Assembly (NCBI GenBank): GCA_004123355.1
Contig: SCHM01000003.1
Span: forward strand, 310,001-374,000
Origin: Amphirosellinia nigrospora
Taxonomy: Eukaryota > Ascomycota > Sordariomycetes > Xylariales > Xylariaceae
Reading direction: 5' to 3'
Length of the DNA: 64,000 bases
This document shows, in pieces, positions 48,694 through 61,316 of the stretch. Positions within the stretch are counted from its first letter, which is position 1. Every line of letters begins with the position of its first letter. The notes beneath the pieces were generated by a model. It made no database searches and was not told where the DNA came from. It worked only from the letters and a program-made list of their open reading frames with translations. The position numbers and the translations under genes are program-made.

Positions 48694-50408
48694 TCAGCTT
48701 TTCGTCTGCTCTTCCCCGACCGTATAGCCCCTCGCCACACCGCTTCGGCCCTCTTCTACTGTGGTGCTTGTCTCATCTTCGCCCGGGTTGAAATCGCTAC
48801 CTAGGCCCTGCCACGTTCGTTTCGATCGTAAGAACTCGGCGCCCGGGCTCGCCACGCCATTCACGAGAGCTATCTCCCCGGTACCCCTCTTTACCAGGGC
48901 AGAGTCATCTGCTCGCGTCGTGGTAGTATTGCCGTTAGACCGCGTACCATTCGTGGTCGCAGAGGCGCTTCGAATAGCGACTCGCATCGGACGCGAGTTG
49001 CTGACGAGCTTGCCGGTCCGTAGATCAAAGACCGGGGGTTCCGATTCTTCTTCATCGATAGGCCCCTCGACATCTTCGGGGATTTCTTCCTCGACCCCTT
49101 TTCGCGATTCTGCGGATTGCGTATCGGGAACCTCGTTTTCCACACCCTCAATGCCGCCCCACCACTCCCCGGTCCAAATTCTTTTCTCATCACTTTGTAG
49201 CGCCAGCTCCAACTCAAAAGGGGTAATGACAGGCTTGAACAGCCCGTCTTGGTCCACTAGTCCGCTCTCCAGCATCCCACAACCACCCAGCCGTCAATCT
49301 CGGCAAAGTTGGCCAGCTTGGCGGCGTTCAATTTGCCCACAACAATAGTGTAGCTCTTCTTGCCGGCAGCAGCGATTTTTTCCCGTAACGTGCTAATCGT
49401 AGACATATAATTCTTGACCGAGAGAGTATTCACTAATATTCCAATAATAGAGGCTGTCGCAAGCCGGAGTACGAGAGCGTACCTCCGGCGGAGCATCGAC
49501 GGCGTGGCACTCGGGTCGGGCGACGAGGTTGTTGTGGTCGTGTAGGGAGAGGACGGCGTAGGATAGATACGGAGCGATGCGAGACGAGAGGAGAGCGTAA
49601 GAAGTAGCGAGGTCGGCGGTGTCGAGATATGGAAGAGGTGGTAGCCGTTAAGCTCGTAGTCGTGCTTCCCCACTGACACGGGATCTAGAGATAGCACGCT
49701 ACGATTTGGTATTGTACTCGAAGGATCGTGTATGATGCCTGTGGCGACAACATGAGAATACCCTTGGCCCTCGAGCAAGCCACAGACGGTCGCGACATGG
49801 TCTTGAAACATGACGTCGGCCATGATAATGACCTTGGTTTCTTTTTCGCCAAACTCTTGCGCGAAAGACTTAGCGACAGCATCGTCGTCTAACTTCTGAC
49901 TTGTGAAAACATGCAGGACGGGCAACCTCGCCGTCGGACTCAAGCAAGCTCGGCCATAGTGCACAATAGCATCTGCGTCAGCATGCTCTGCGGCGATCTC
50001 ATCGACACAGCATGCGCTATACGATGTGTCGGCTAGTATATAAAGCCGTTTGCTTTGCCTCTGTTTTTGTTGCGCATCGCCCGACGATCCTATGTTTGCG
50101 CTGGGTTGGATGTCCTCGACTATCAAGCTGCCCCTGGAGTTTTCGAGCTTTCCAAGTTCCCTGTCGAGGGTCTCTACCACCCAAGGTGCGTCGGCCAACA
50201 TAGCATCTGGGAACTGTAGCGCTACTCGGATCCAGTTACGGCTCTGGATCTCGGCCGCCGTGCGGGCGATCTCATATACTGCAAAGAGTTCATCGTAGGA
50301 CCTGCCTGGGCGGTTTTCCTTGCTCAGGGTAGGCGGCGGGGCTAGGCCTTCGTAGATGTGCTCGGCAGGCGTTGAAAGAACTGGTGGTGCCTGGAGATCC
50401 GTGGACAT
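48694..50408 (-). CDS. dph2: Diphthamide biosynthesis protein 2
   Basis: Dph2 pairs with Dph1 in the first step of diphthamide synthesis on elongation factor 2, a radical transfer from S-adenosylmethionine by an unusual iron-sulfur protein. A single exon starts [20 protein letters not shown]. Family blocks are [89 protein letters not shown] and [19 protein letters not shown]. The Cys in HYGRACLS is the expected cluster ligand. A single frame change near 49262 follows WVVVGC, where a GGG run looks shortened. The acidic, low-complexity tail ends [19 protein letters not shown]. Confidence 0.93.
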
Positions 50409-50845
50409 GGTGAGAGTTATATGGGCGAAAACCCTCCCTCTTATCTAATCTTAAACTGCACAAGACAGGATAGGATGGTGAGGGCAGTAAATTTTGGAGG
50501 GGCAGGGCAGGGACGTTGAATTTCATAGTGGGGCGGGGTACTTATGTAACTACAGGTGGGTAGGTAGATAGGTAGGTATACATGAAGCTAAACCCCTTTC
50601 GGAGGTACTTAAAGCCCTCCGAGAGCACTGTGCAATTATTACGACCGGTAGGTAAATGAACATTTGTCTCATATTAGGGGTACCTACTTGACGTAAGCAA
50701 TTAAATCTAGTGTAGGTAAGGACACCAGGTAACCAGCTCTGTCCCTCCTGTGCCTTGTATTTACATCCATAATCAAAGCAGGCATCGTGTATGGGGCCAA
50801 GCTATAAACAAGAACATCAATAACAGCGGAAATTACACTGAACCA
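50409..50845. other. Short intergenic stretch with TAGGTA motifs
   Basis: It is the upstream side of DPH2 and the 3' side of FAT1. It contains GTAGGTAGATAGGTAGGTA near 50561-50579 and no gene. Confidence 0.55.
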
Positions 50846-52802
50846 CTATAACTTGACTTGACCGGCGTTCATCCGCTCCCAGTCTTCCTTGCCGAATCGG
50901 ACATAGGTATCGTCCTTTAGCCAGTACAGCTCGTCATCTCCGACCTTGGCGGGGTCGACGCCTCTACCCTGAGGCTGTGTTTCTGCTGTTTGTTGGTGCC
51001 GGTGATGGCCGCAGACAGACCCTTGCCGAGTCGTAGGAAGATAGGCACGGCGTATTTGGGCAGCTTAGCCCTGCTATGCTCCGCCAACGATCGTAGAAGC
51101 GCCTCGTCGGGCGCCGTCTTGAGCGCAACCGCGGCACACCCGGCCGTCCGTCGTGATGAGGGAGTTGCACGCCGTACACGTTGGCCTCCTCGACCGCTGG
51201 ATGTAGGCTACCGTAGCGCTGACCTCGGTCGTCGCCACGTTCTCGCTCTTCCATCGGAACGTGTCGCCGATCCGGTCGTGGAAGTACATCCGCCCCTCCG
51301 CGTCCCAGCTGACGAGGTCTCCCGATCGGAAGTACGCGTCTCCCTTCTTGAAAACGTCCCGGATAATCTTGCCGTTGGTGGCTTTCGGGTTGTTGTAGTA
51401 CCCTTGGAAATTCTTCGTTGTATCCTCCGGCAGTTTAAAGAGCAGCTCGCCCACCTCGCCGCGAGGCACGGCGGCGCAGAACCCCGTCTTTGCATCCCTG
51501 TAAGGCTCATCTGTTTCGTGGTCGCGCTCTACGATGGCCTGCTTGGTCATCATGAAGAGACCGTAGAGCCACCCGTTTCGTCCAATGGCACCCCGTGAAT
51601 ACTCATTACGCGAGTAATTCCACGTCCCGCCAGCACCTTCGGTAGCGGCATAAAACTCGCCAATACTCTCCACACGAAGCGCTCTTGGAATTTGGCCCAC
51701 ACGTCCGGGCGCAACCCGTTGCCGAGGGCCAGACGGACGTTGTGCTTCTTGTCGAGATTCTCCCCGGTTGTTGGATCAATCTCAGGCTTGGCTGCCATGA
51801 GATACCGACACGTCTCGCCGACATATTGGATAATAGTAGCGTTGTGTTTGCGCACATCTTTCCAAAATGTCTTCGTGGAGAACTTATGACCAACGGCAAA
51901 GGTAGCCTCTGACTCGAGACATTGGAAGAATCCTAGAATCAAGGCGGATGAGTGATACAGGGGCATAGGCTGCATGTTCAAGTCAGTCAATGGTCTCTGG
52001 GCCGAGATATCGTCAATAGGGATGGATTGCATTATACCGTATATAGTATGTCGGAAGATTTGGTGCCTAGCCACCCGCCCACGAAAATCGGCGCCACGAT
52101 GAGTTTTGACCAGGATATGACGGCCGCCTTGGGAAGCCCTGTTGTACCGGAGGTAAAGATGAGGGCTGCCATGTCGCGACCTTCATGGCCAGCGCGGGCC
52201 TCGTTGGGCGGTCGCACTGGATCCATGGCCATGACGGCCGAGATGAATTCTTCGGTCAACAACTCAATCCGCAAGTCTCCAAGCTTCTCTTGGACGCTCT
52301 CGTCCACGTTGGATTTGACGTCTGGATCAACTAGAAGGAGCGCCGAGTTTGCCGACTTGACACAATGACACAATGCGTCGCTGGTCAAGTTATAATTGAT
52401 CAAGGCCGGCCGCACTCCGATCGACCATAGACCGAAGCAGACCAGCAGGAAATGATCGGAATTCATGAGGTCCAAAGCGACAATGTCTTTAGGCTTGAGA
52501 TCGAATTTGGACTTGAGATAATTTCCGTATTTGAGGGCAGCCTCATACATCTCGGCATATGTCCACGACCGGTCCTCGAACAGGATGCCGACACAGTTCG
52601 CCGACTTGCCAGTAGCGATTTCTTCTAGGCGATAGAAGGGGTTGATGCGGTCTGCCTTCTCGCGCCTGTTGTACCGCCAGGCCGCCTTTGCTGTGCCCCT
52701 AATGCTGGCCGCATCATACGAAAATGAAGTCTTCGCGTTAAGGTACGCCAGCCCGGCAGCGACAGCTGGTACCGCCACAGCCAGAGGTACTTTATTTAGC
52801 AA
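50846..52802 (-). CDS. fat1: Very-long-chain acyl-CoA synthetase / fatty acid transporter, Fat1 type
   Basis: Fat1-type enzymes take up and activate long and very-long-chain fatty acids as CoA esters at ER, lipid-droplet or peroxisome membranes. Exon 1 is 52038-52802 and exon 2 is 50846-51969 (GTATAA, branch CTGAC, CAG). Exon 1 has an N-terminal membrane segment (VPLAVAVPAVAAGLAYLNA) and the AMP-binding motif FTSGTTGLPKAAV. Exon 2 has MPLYHSSALILGFF, ESIGEFYAATEGAGGTWNYS, the FATP/ACS signature YFRSGDLVSWDAEGRMYF, DRIGDTFRWKSENVATTEV and the ending DWERMNAGQVKL. Three or more frame changes occur (near 51672 in FQERF-GVESIGEF, near 51200 and near 51130), the first a shortened G run. They are judged assembly errors. 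Confidence 0.92.
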
Positions 52803-53998
52803 GTCGATGTTAGTCTCTACTCGAGGAGATGAATGGTGTGATGTTCGATTTTCACTTACAAGGCATTATGTGACTTGGAGTGTGCAAACAGTATGTTGGG
52901 TTCTGCCGTTACTTGTTAGGAACTATGAATGCAATGCACTTCATGATGGTTAGTAAAGCTGTGTACAAGGCACGTCTGGAAGTTAGAATGCGGTGTGACA
53001 AACAATAATTAAGGCAAAGTCGGCCCTGCGGAAGCTGTTCGAAGTATTCTTCTGCACGGGAGAGGGATTGTACTACAAGATGGACGTGTTTGTTGAAACA
53101 CCACCAACTTGGTAGGTAGAGCTTGTTCTATGTGCACACGGAGTAGATTAAGATGTGTCCATGCCAATCAGCTCATTCGTGATCCTAGGTTGTTTGTGCC
53201 TCGGCATATTCCCCTTTGACACTAATGAGAGGACTAGTGTTCGGTGTTAGGGGAGGGGCCGGCCCATTGTATCGGATCGGCTTTGACGGGTTCTATAGAT
53301 GGGGCCCCGTCTTAAGTGCTACAGTACATGGCGGACAAAGTTGTACATATACGAACACTATGCATGATTATTCTCGCTTTGACACCTTCTTCGCGTCCTG
53401 GGCCATCCACCATCCACCATAGGCGAATATCGGTTGGCAGGATAAGTGGCGTTGCCTGTTGCTTTAGGTAGATGGCTAAGGTATCGACTCTTGGCGCACC
53501 CCGGGTCCATGCCGGGGGGTTAAGACGCGAGTAGCCTACTATAAGAGGGTTAGTTCTGTGTAATGCAAGATGTTACCTAGGTAATGTACCTGGATCTATT
53601 TGGCTGTGGCACACGCGTTGTGGCTAGGGGTGCTCTATGTATCTAGGTACCTAGTAGGTACCTTAGGTACCTAGGTAGGCAGCTATCTGTGCTAATTGCA
53701 TTGACATTAGTCAACTGTTAAGGTTAATACAACTACCGAGAAGACCCTGATGGATCCATCCATCATGGATGACCACTGCCTGACAAGTTGGCATCATCGC
53801 ATCACTCCTACATATGATGAGCACAAGATATTTCCAACCCTCGAATTTGAAGCGGCAAACTGGCATTCACCCTCCTGATGGGCTCATGCGCATAATTCAA
53901 TGACACTCGCTCTCACGCCAGGCCACGGAAGTGACTTGTTTTATGGAGCATGGTGCTACGAAGCGAAAGCTAGACCATAGTAGTTCCATATAAGTGCC
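52803..53998. other. Divergent promoter region between FAT1 and GPI17
   Basis: About 1.2 kb without a supported gene. A dense cluster of palindromic CTAGGTACCTAGG-type motifs occupies about 53635-53690, and a GGATCCATCCATCATGG imperfect palindrome lies near 53751-53767. Confidence 0.55.
53640..53688. repeat. Cluster of TACCTAGGTA-type palindromes
   Basis: Within about 50 bases the sequence repeats CTAGGTACCTAG, GTAGGTACCTTAGGTACC and TAGGTAGGC. Similar clusters occur near 36150-36250, 30240-30640, 50560 and 56098, always between genes. Confidence 0.75.
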
Positions 53999-55804
53999 AT
54001 GTCTTCCTCGACGCTTCGGAGCCGCAAAGACGGATCGACTCCTTCTGAAGCCGAAGCCGAAGCGACCATAGCGCCAGCCACGCTTGAACGAGACAATGAA
54101 GGCAACACAACGAACACAGTCACAGACCCGGTCACGGAGCTTGACGGACCTGGCTCGACGACGACGACGACGACAACCACTACTACCACTACCACAACAG
54201 CGATGAAGCCGAAGCCGAAGCTCAAGCCACCACCCCCGAACAACCATCACATATTTTTAGACGTTCACATCATCGCATCCTTTTGGCTAGTTGTGCTATG
54301 CTTGGGCATTCCGATATGGTGGAGAACGACATCCATCTACCGGGCGAGCTTGCCCCTGAACCAGATGATGAACTGGGCCGAAGGGAAGGTGAGCACCTGA
54401 TAAAAGTTCTGACACTCCCACCCCTTGCTAAGATGGTGAGTGTATAGGCATGTAGCCCCGTGTTCCCTATTCGAATCGCTGTCGAGGCTCCCGATCTGAG
54501 CGAGCAGGAAGCTCGGAGCTTAATCTCCATCACCCAACATGCCCTTGATACGATGCCCGATTTCCCTGGTCACCGGCTGCGACTCAAAGCAGCCTCTCCG
54601 ACCCCTTCAGAAGGAACCACGGCGTTCGACGGCCATGACAATGACGCGCTCGTCGTACGGCTGACCCCGGGCGATGCTGCTACATCTACACCCGCGACCT
54701 CTCCACTCGCATATACCCATTCTCGAGATTACCTATCCACCCCACGCAGCACCTGCTCCCGAGACCAAATCCTCTGGACTCGCGACATACATCGCTGCTC
54801 AGCTCCGCGACACCTTTGCTGAAGAGCAAGCCATCATGTCTTACTTCCTCTCGACCTCGACCCTATCCCCCGACCAACATCAACCACAGGGCTCACGCCC
54901 GGGAACCGATGAGTCCCTCGCGAAGCGCATGACGCGGTCGATGAAATACTCGGGCACATACCATCTCACTTTCTCACTCTTCACAAGCGGTTCTACGCCT
55001 AGCAGCTGGGATATTGACTCGGCTATTGACCAGTACATGCGGCCTGTGTTGGACATGCTCCAGCCCATCCATAACTTTACCATCGATACCCAAGTGCAGC
55101 TATACGCGGTACCCGGTGTACAATCGCAGATTTTAACAAAGGAGGATCTGTCATCTTTTATTAATGCTGCCGAATGGCCCTTGTCGCCATCGATAGGAGG
55201 AGCGCCGACGCTCAACTTTGTCGTGTTCATCGGTGATCAGACCATCGGCTTGGATTCGGGAGAAGAGAGATCGCGGTCGTGGCTTGCACCTCAATGGGGC
55301 TCCGTGTACCTCCTCTCGCCTCCCACGTCAGGCCATGTGCCGGCGGAATTCCTAAAACAGCCCGTCCTGACATTTGCATCGCATCTCCTCTCACTCCTCG
55401 GAACCCCACAATCGGGCTCTCTGCCCATGCGTCTATCGACACTAACCCGTGTCAGGTCTGTGGACATGCTCTTACGCGCATCGTCGTCTCTCGGTTCACT
55501 GGCCCGACTCTCCTTGGCTCTGCCTAGTATCTCAATTCCTTCGAGCGTCGCGGACGGTGTGGCCAAATCGATCCACCACCTCGAACTGGCGTGCTCCAAA
55601 CTGGGAGGCACCGAGAGTCTCGAGCACGCGCGTATTGCCGAGACAGAGGCCGAACGGGCATTCTTCGAGAAGAGCATGGTTGGCCAGCTTTACTTTCCTG
55701 ATGAGCATAAAGTGGCCGTCTACTTGCCTCTGCTGGGCCCCGTGGGAGTTCCCCTTATCATGGGCTTGATCACTGAGTTTAAGGCTTGGAAGAAACGGAA
55801 ATAA
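53999..55804 (+). CDS. gpi17: GPI transamidase component PIG-S / Gpi17
   Basis: Gpi17 is a subunit of the ER complex that attaches GPI anchors to proteins. Exon 1 is 53999-54388 and exon 2 is 54448-55804 (GTGAGC..TAG, phase 0). After an acidic N-terminus with a 14-residue Thr run (about 54152-54200) comes the first membrane helix (IIASFWLVVLCLGIPIWWRT), then a long lumenal domain (PVFPIRIAVEAPDLSE, HIPILEITYPPHAAP, GTYHLTFSLFTSG, LNFVVFIGDQTIGLDSG, WGSVYLLSP). The C-terminal helix (LPLLGPVGVPLIMGLITEF) is followed by AWKKRK, an ER-type basic tail. One frame change near 54680 separates LTPGDAAT from LHPRPLHSHIPILEI. Confidence 0.92.
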
Positions 55805-56985
55805 CTCAAGGCCAAAGTGCCGTGAAGGTACTTTTTTGGTTATTTTCGTAGATATGCGGCAGATCACAATAGATAATAAACAGCTTGCACCAACTTTAGC
55901 AGCGACAATTTTTATTGCCTGTTCGCTACGTGTCCTATTCTTGATCTATTGCTATTGTCGGTAATGATGAACCTTGGACTAAGTGACGATACTCTGAAAA
56001 GTCAAGCATGGGTGTATAAGCCAAACCGAAGAAGCTGATACACTACAGTGACAGTAATTGAGCAGGCACCTAACCTTCTGCTTTCACGTGCATGTAAGGT
56101 AGGTAGGTAGTTTTAACAGCGTTGCAGTCGGTGAAGCTGAGCCAGTTGACCTTCTGGCTTGGGTCCAGTACATCTACCTACACATCACCTAATGTAGACA
56201 TTCTTGCTGACGACTATAACAATTATGTTAACCACCTAGAGTAGAGACCCAAGACAAGGAAGGTATTTAGTGCACTTGAAGATGCGTGCCTTATTGTTGC
56301 ATTGCAGGGCCCTCAGAGCCCGAGGTAAGGCTTGCTCAGTAGCCTATGGGGGTCATATAATCCTGGCAAGCGGTCAGCAAGAGGATGACGTCGTTACTTC
56401 TCATTGGTAGGGTAATCGAGTATGCTGATCATATGTTCAATTCCTATACACCATCAAATAACATATAGCACCGGGGCTATAAAAGAAAAGAAGGTGTTGT
56501 GTAGTGTAGTGTACAGTAGCGATTGAACTCATATAGGAGGTCGCTCTGATAGCTAACCTACTTCTTATCTACTTAGGTACGTTTATTGGACACCAACCGC
56601 TAAGCCTCCTTTGTACGAGTTTATTTAGTAGGTCATTGGAAGGTATCTTGGCTCGTGAAATAAAACAGAATATCGATGAATTGACAACCCACGAAAGTAG
56701 AATTACACTATATATACACGGTACTAAGTAAGATGTACCAAGACAGCTAGTGGTGAGGATAAGCAAGGGTGGCCCCATCTGCGCCGGGCTCGAGCGGCAA
56801 CTTGCTGATAGAGCAGTAACCTACATTGTAGACACCTTATTTTGAACTACAAAAGCAAAGCTGTTGTCTCACCCACCGGCAAGTGGAATGCTATATTTAA
56901 CCCAACGACCTTGCTGCCAATCCCCAAGCACTGAAGTGAGAGGGAGAGAGAGGGATGTTCCACCCCACGCTCGTCGGACGACAAG
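55805..56985. other. Intergenic stretch
   Basis: About 1.2 kb between two plus-strand genes. It holds the 3' region of GPI17 and the promoter of the MpaB-like gene, with GGTAGGTAGGTAG near 56098-56110 and GAGAGAGA near 56940. No gene is seen. Confidence 0.5.
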
Positions 56986-58567
56986 ATGAATATCACTAGC
57001 TCCAGCATGTTGTCGGACGTGGCACCCTTCCCGACGCTGCTCTCGCCGCTTTCATCATGGAGGGAGTGTGTCGTGCCAGCCGTGCTTGGGTACGTGGTGC
57101 TGTGCCGCGCGCTGCGCTATCGCGGGGAGAAGAAGCTGCGTCGCCGCATGGGCTTCCCGGAGGGTGGCGGACGTGAGGCGCTCTCGCGTATGACGAACGA
57201 CCAGGCGCAACAGATCATCAAATACCTAAGCTCTTATGAGTTTCCCGAGTTTCATCTGTTGTCGTTGCAATTTGGGTTGTTCAAGGTAAGTTCTCTCATT
57301 ATATGGAATCAAGAGAGATGAGAAGTATAGGACACGAGTACAATGTGAACGTCTTTCCAAGATGGCCGCGATACTAATCACAGCCAATAGACATATGGCG
57401 TCGAATCTATTAGTCGGCTGTTACTGGCTACCCGGAACTTGACAGATCCCGTCAAGAGTCTGAAGAGGTGAGCCTGGTATCTCATCCGCCCTCGTAAGAG
57501 AGACACGCACGACTTCATCTCAAATTGAGACCGCGCCCGTATCGCATGTGAGTGCTCAGACACACTAACACCAGATACCAGATACGAAGACACGGGTCTC
57601 CTCATAGGCGAACTCATCAACCCCCCAAACTCGGAGCGAGTAATCAATGCCCTGGCACGCATCAACTTCCTCCACAGCAGGTACCGGCAGGAAGGCACCA
57701 TCTCCAACGAAGATCTTCTCTACACGCTCTCGGTATTCGTGCTGGAGCCGCCGCGTTTCATGCGCCTCTATGAATGGCGCGCCATGAACGACATGGAGTA
57801 CTGCGCGTACGGCGTCTTCTGGAAGGCCATCGGCGACGGCATGGGCATCGAGTACAAGGGCCTGCTGGCGCACGACACCTGGCGCGACGGCATCGAGTGG
57901 GCCGACGACCTGGCGGCTTGGGCGAAGCGCTACGAGGCCGACGCCATGAAGCCTAGCCCCATCGCGCATAAGCCCGCCGTCGCCCTCATGCCCATGATCA
58001 CATACTGGCTGCCGTGGTTCGCGAAGCCTTTTGCTCAACAGGCTATCTGTGTTCTGATGGGTGATCGCGTGCGAGAGGCGTTCATGTGAGTTCCCCTCCC
58101 CTAAACATGTTCTACTACCCTCGTACTACCATCTACCATCTCAAAAGTCGGTGTAATAGCTAAGTATCCCCAGGCTTCCGGAACCGGGTATCATGGCGGC
58201 CGCAACAGTATTCCCCCTACTCGTACTACGTCGCTTCTATCTCCGCTATTTGGCACTACCACGCTTTTTCGCGGTGGAACGTCACGGCGACATCGATCCC
58301 AAGACGGGACGCATGAACATGCGTATGCCGTATGGGAATCATCCGTTCTACGTCAAGCCCACGGTCTGGAACCGCTGGGGGCCCAAGGCCTGGGTGATCT
58401 GGTTGTATGGCGGCAAGATACCTGGCGATAACCCCGACCAGTACATGCCGCAGGGCTATCTATGGACGGATCTAGGACCTCTGAACCGCATGGGATTGGG
58501 TGTTGAGGAGATGGGGATTGACATGGAGAAGCTGAAATCTACTGATAGAAGAGGCTGCCCCTTCTGA
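56986..58567 (+). CDS. MpaB/DUF2236-type ER-bound oxygenase
   Basis: Exons are 56986-57285, 57391-57467, 57582-58085 and 58174-58567. All phases agree and the total is 424 residues with no frame break. A hydrophobic N-terminus (CVVPAVLGYVVLCRALRYRG) suggests ER anchoring. The body shows the haem-type MpaB-prime/rubber-oxygenase pattern: FPEFHLLSLQFGLFKTYGVE, LARINFLHSRYRQEGTISNE, LLYTLSVFVLEPPRFMRLYE and MNDMEYCAYGVFWKAIGDGM. MpaB in mycophenolic acid synthesis cleaves a terpene side chain oxidatively. Stand-alone homologues like this are common in fungi and their substrates are unknown. No biosynthetic core enzyme lies nearby. Confidence 0.85.
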
Positions 58568-61316
58568 AAGAAGAATTGATAATTGATAAATTGTACGAAC
58601 AATCGTTATGGCCTTCTTTTTAAATAGCTATGGTATATCAGAATGATTAGGAGAGTAGATGATTAGTTATGCATACCCGACGGAAACAAATCATAACAGG
58701 GAAGTCATATTTTAATAAACCTACAAACCGGTAGGACTCGCCCAGGCCATCGACATGTGAAATAACAGCTGCTCGACGGCGAAGCTTTGAAGGATCATTG
58801 CCAAGCCCAGTCTCGACAATTACTCGCATCACAAGTAGCAATCATTTCAATGGAGGGTACAACAGGAGCCTCGGATAGAGGTCACATCGCCAACTTATAT
58901 GTTCACTCTGTTGAAAGAAGGGGTATTGATCTCTAATTAAGAGGGCCCATAGGAGCCCGATTCTTTCATACGCAGAGATGAATAGTGTGTTAGGATTACG
59001 GGACAAGACTGTTTCTACTTGTGTATATATACCGCGTTACTTTTCTTTTCTTTTTTTTTTGGAGTACCCAGATACGTACATACGTACTTCGTATCCGTCA
59101 CATTATGAATTGATCAATGCATTCCCCTTCTTACATTCGCTCATTTGTTTGTTTTTGTAGTTATGTTGTTTTGAGTAGCCTTCGCTACTGAGGACCTCTG
59201 GCTCCATTTCAATAGATGTAAGGAAATAAAGAATTTTAGAAGAGAAAATATCTAAAGTCACCTCTTTCGATTACCCCACAGCAAAGCCAAAGTTTACACA
59301 GCTGATGAGACTTCCTGCATGCATAGCCGGATTGTCGTTTTGCATCAACGCTACCGCTCATAACGTCAATCAGTTAGCAAACCAGAATTGAATTGTCAGT
59401 TCCTCGTTGTGCCAATCCTAAAAAGCGCCCAAGCAAGCCCATACAATACTAGCGAAGCCACACTGAATTGGGTTTCACCCCGGCGGCAAGAAATAGGTAT
59501 TGTTCATAGCAGATGACTTGGCCATTCACGACACATCAGCCAGCCCTGGACGCACAAAAAAAGATAATGCTTCAGATTTGCTTCGACACCTAGCCATTTA
59601 AATTAAACCAATGCGCCTAGTATACCGACATCGCCTCCCTCATTCCTTCGGTCTATATGTAAGGTATACGGCATATCTTTCAGTCACACTCCACGCTGCT
59701 CATAAGCGCTTCTTAATATCACTGGCTCACTAACCTCGCCTCCGCACTTAAACACAACTACTGTACATCGTGGGGGCCGGTCGTGCTACTGAGAGCCCGC
59801 AACAAGCGGGGACATCACGGAGCACAGGATGGACATCAGGATCCGCTTTGTCCACCGTCCACTGGGAGAGCGGGGATATTGGGGATATTGGAGGTGAGGT
59901 GTTGGCCGATTTTGGTTGGCTGTCTCGAGCTGAGATGTTACTTTTGCCCACATCGGCGTAACCTTCTGATGAACAAAATTTCATTGTACACCGCATGCTC
60001 ATTAGAACAGTTTCATATATATGCGATGCGGTAGTCTATAGAGGGAAAGGGCGATCAATTTATGACGATTGTGCATTGCGCTATGGGTTCACGATCGTAA
60101 GATTTGCAAGGGTGTGTCTTTCTTCTTCTTCTTCTTTTCGTCGCCCTCTCCGATTTGGTGTGACGAGACAGAGGCTCGGACCGAGGCCGCGAGTCACAGT
60201 AACCCTGGTCACGCATCACATTATTGATCAGTCGTCTGAACTAGTCTTGACAGACGTCAGTGAGACTAAACTGCCCAAGTGAGAGTGAGACACCTAAATA
60301 GGCTGAGATGGGTCAAACCGGCTAGTTGCTGGTTGAGCGACAGTTGACAGACGCCCAGGGTTATTGCGCCCACCACGTTATCGCTCACTGCGATCGCTGA
60401 GTAACCCTGTCAACAAGGATAATGCCGTGACGGCAACGTGGGCATATCTAGAGAACCAAGGTGTTGCAGTGCAGCGTAGTAGTAGACCGATCGGACCCAT
60501 TTAATGGTTAGCAATCTCGAGTGTTTTCTTCTTACTTAAGCAGTGTAAAGTATCGTCTACATTGAGTTTCACCACCCAAAGACTCAAAGGGGCGGTATGT
60601 AGAAAATTCGCCGCCGTGATATCAAGTAAGCTAGGGCTACGAGCCTACGAGCCTGTGATAGGTCACCCTTTTTTAGTTCAATCCAGTGGCGCATCGATGA
60701 CCATGCGTGGAGAACGGGAGGATGGTTCAAAATAGTTGACTTATCCAAGTACTATATATATACTATGCTGTATATGGTGTAGCGAGTCTGGCCTAGATCT
60801 AGAATAGTTCACGCTCTCCTCCTCCCGCCCCAAAAACGAGTAGAAGGGAGAAAAGGGAGGCTTGCAACGAATTATGAAGAGCTAGTACTCACAGCTAGTG
60901 TAAAAGGTACAAGTAGATGGAAAGAAAAGAAAAGCATTGTCCAGGCAGCTTATTCTACACCCCTGATTCCATCTTCCCTTCATCATGGAAGATGAATATC
61001 GTTTTTAGTTTTTGGTCCATATAAGTAGCCTGGCGTGCTGGTGGCCTGCCTGTACGTATGACAACACAACACAACACAGATCCCTGCAGCTCCACAAGGA
61101 CATAATAAGTACACATTTGTGGTTCCCTCCAAGTCCTCTACGCCCAATTCTGGCCTTTCCCGATTTTCTTTTCTACTCACCAACGGGAGGACTGTCGTGA
61201 ACGGTCTTGAATTCAGTAGATATCGCATAGTGATTCGGGGAGGGACGAGTTCCATCACTACATCCCATATCTAGGGGCCTATCGCATCAACACAGAGAGA
61301 ACAGACAGCAAACGAT
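58568..61316. other. Long intergenic stretch
   Basis: About 2.7 kb contains no supported gene. Short readings near 58647 (minus), 59748 (minus), 59995 and 60983 (minus) carry no motifs. A 54-base segment bounded by CAGGGTTA and TAACCCTG lies at 60356-60409, and another TAACCCTG copy lies near 60200. The last few hundred bases are presumably the promoter of the methyltransferase gene. Confidence 0.5.
60356..60409. repeat. Short inverted repeat ended by CAGGGTTA/TAACCCTG
   Basis: The outer 8 bases are perfectly inverted, with weaker matching inward, and no clear target duplication is seen. It could be a hairpin or a relic of a small transposon; the evidence is slight. Confidence 0.35.
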
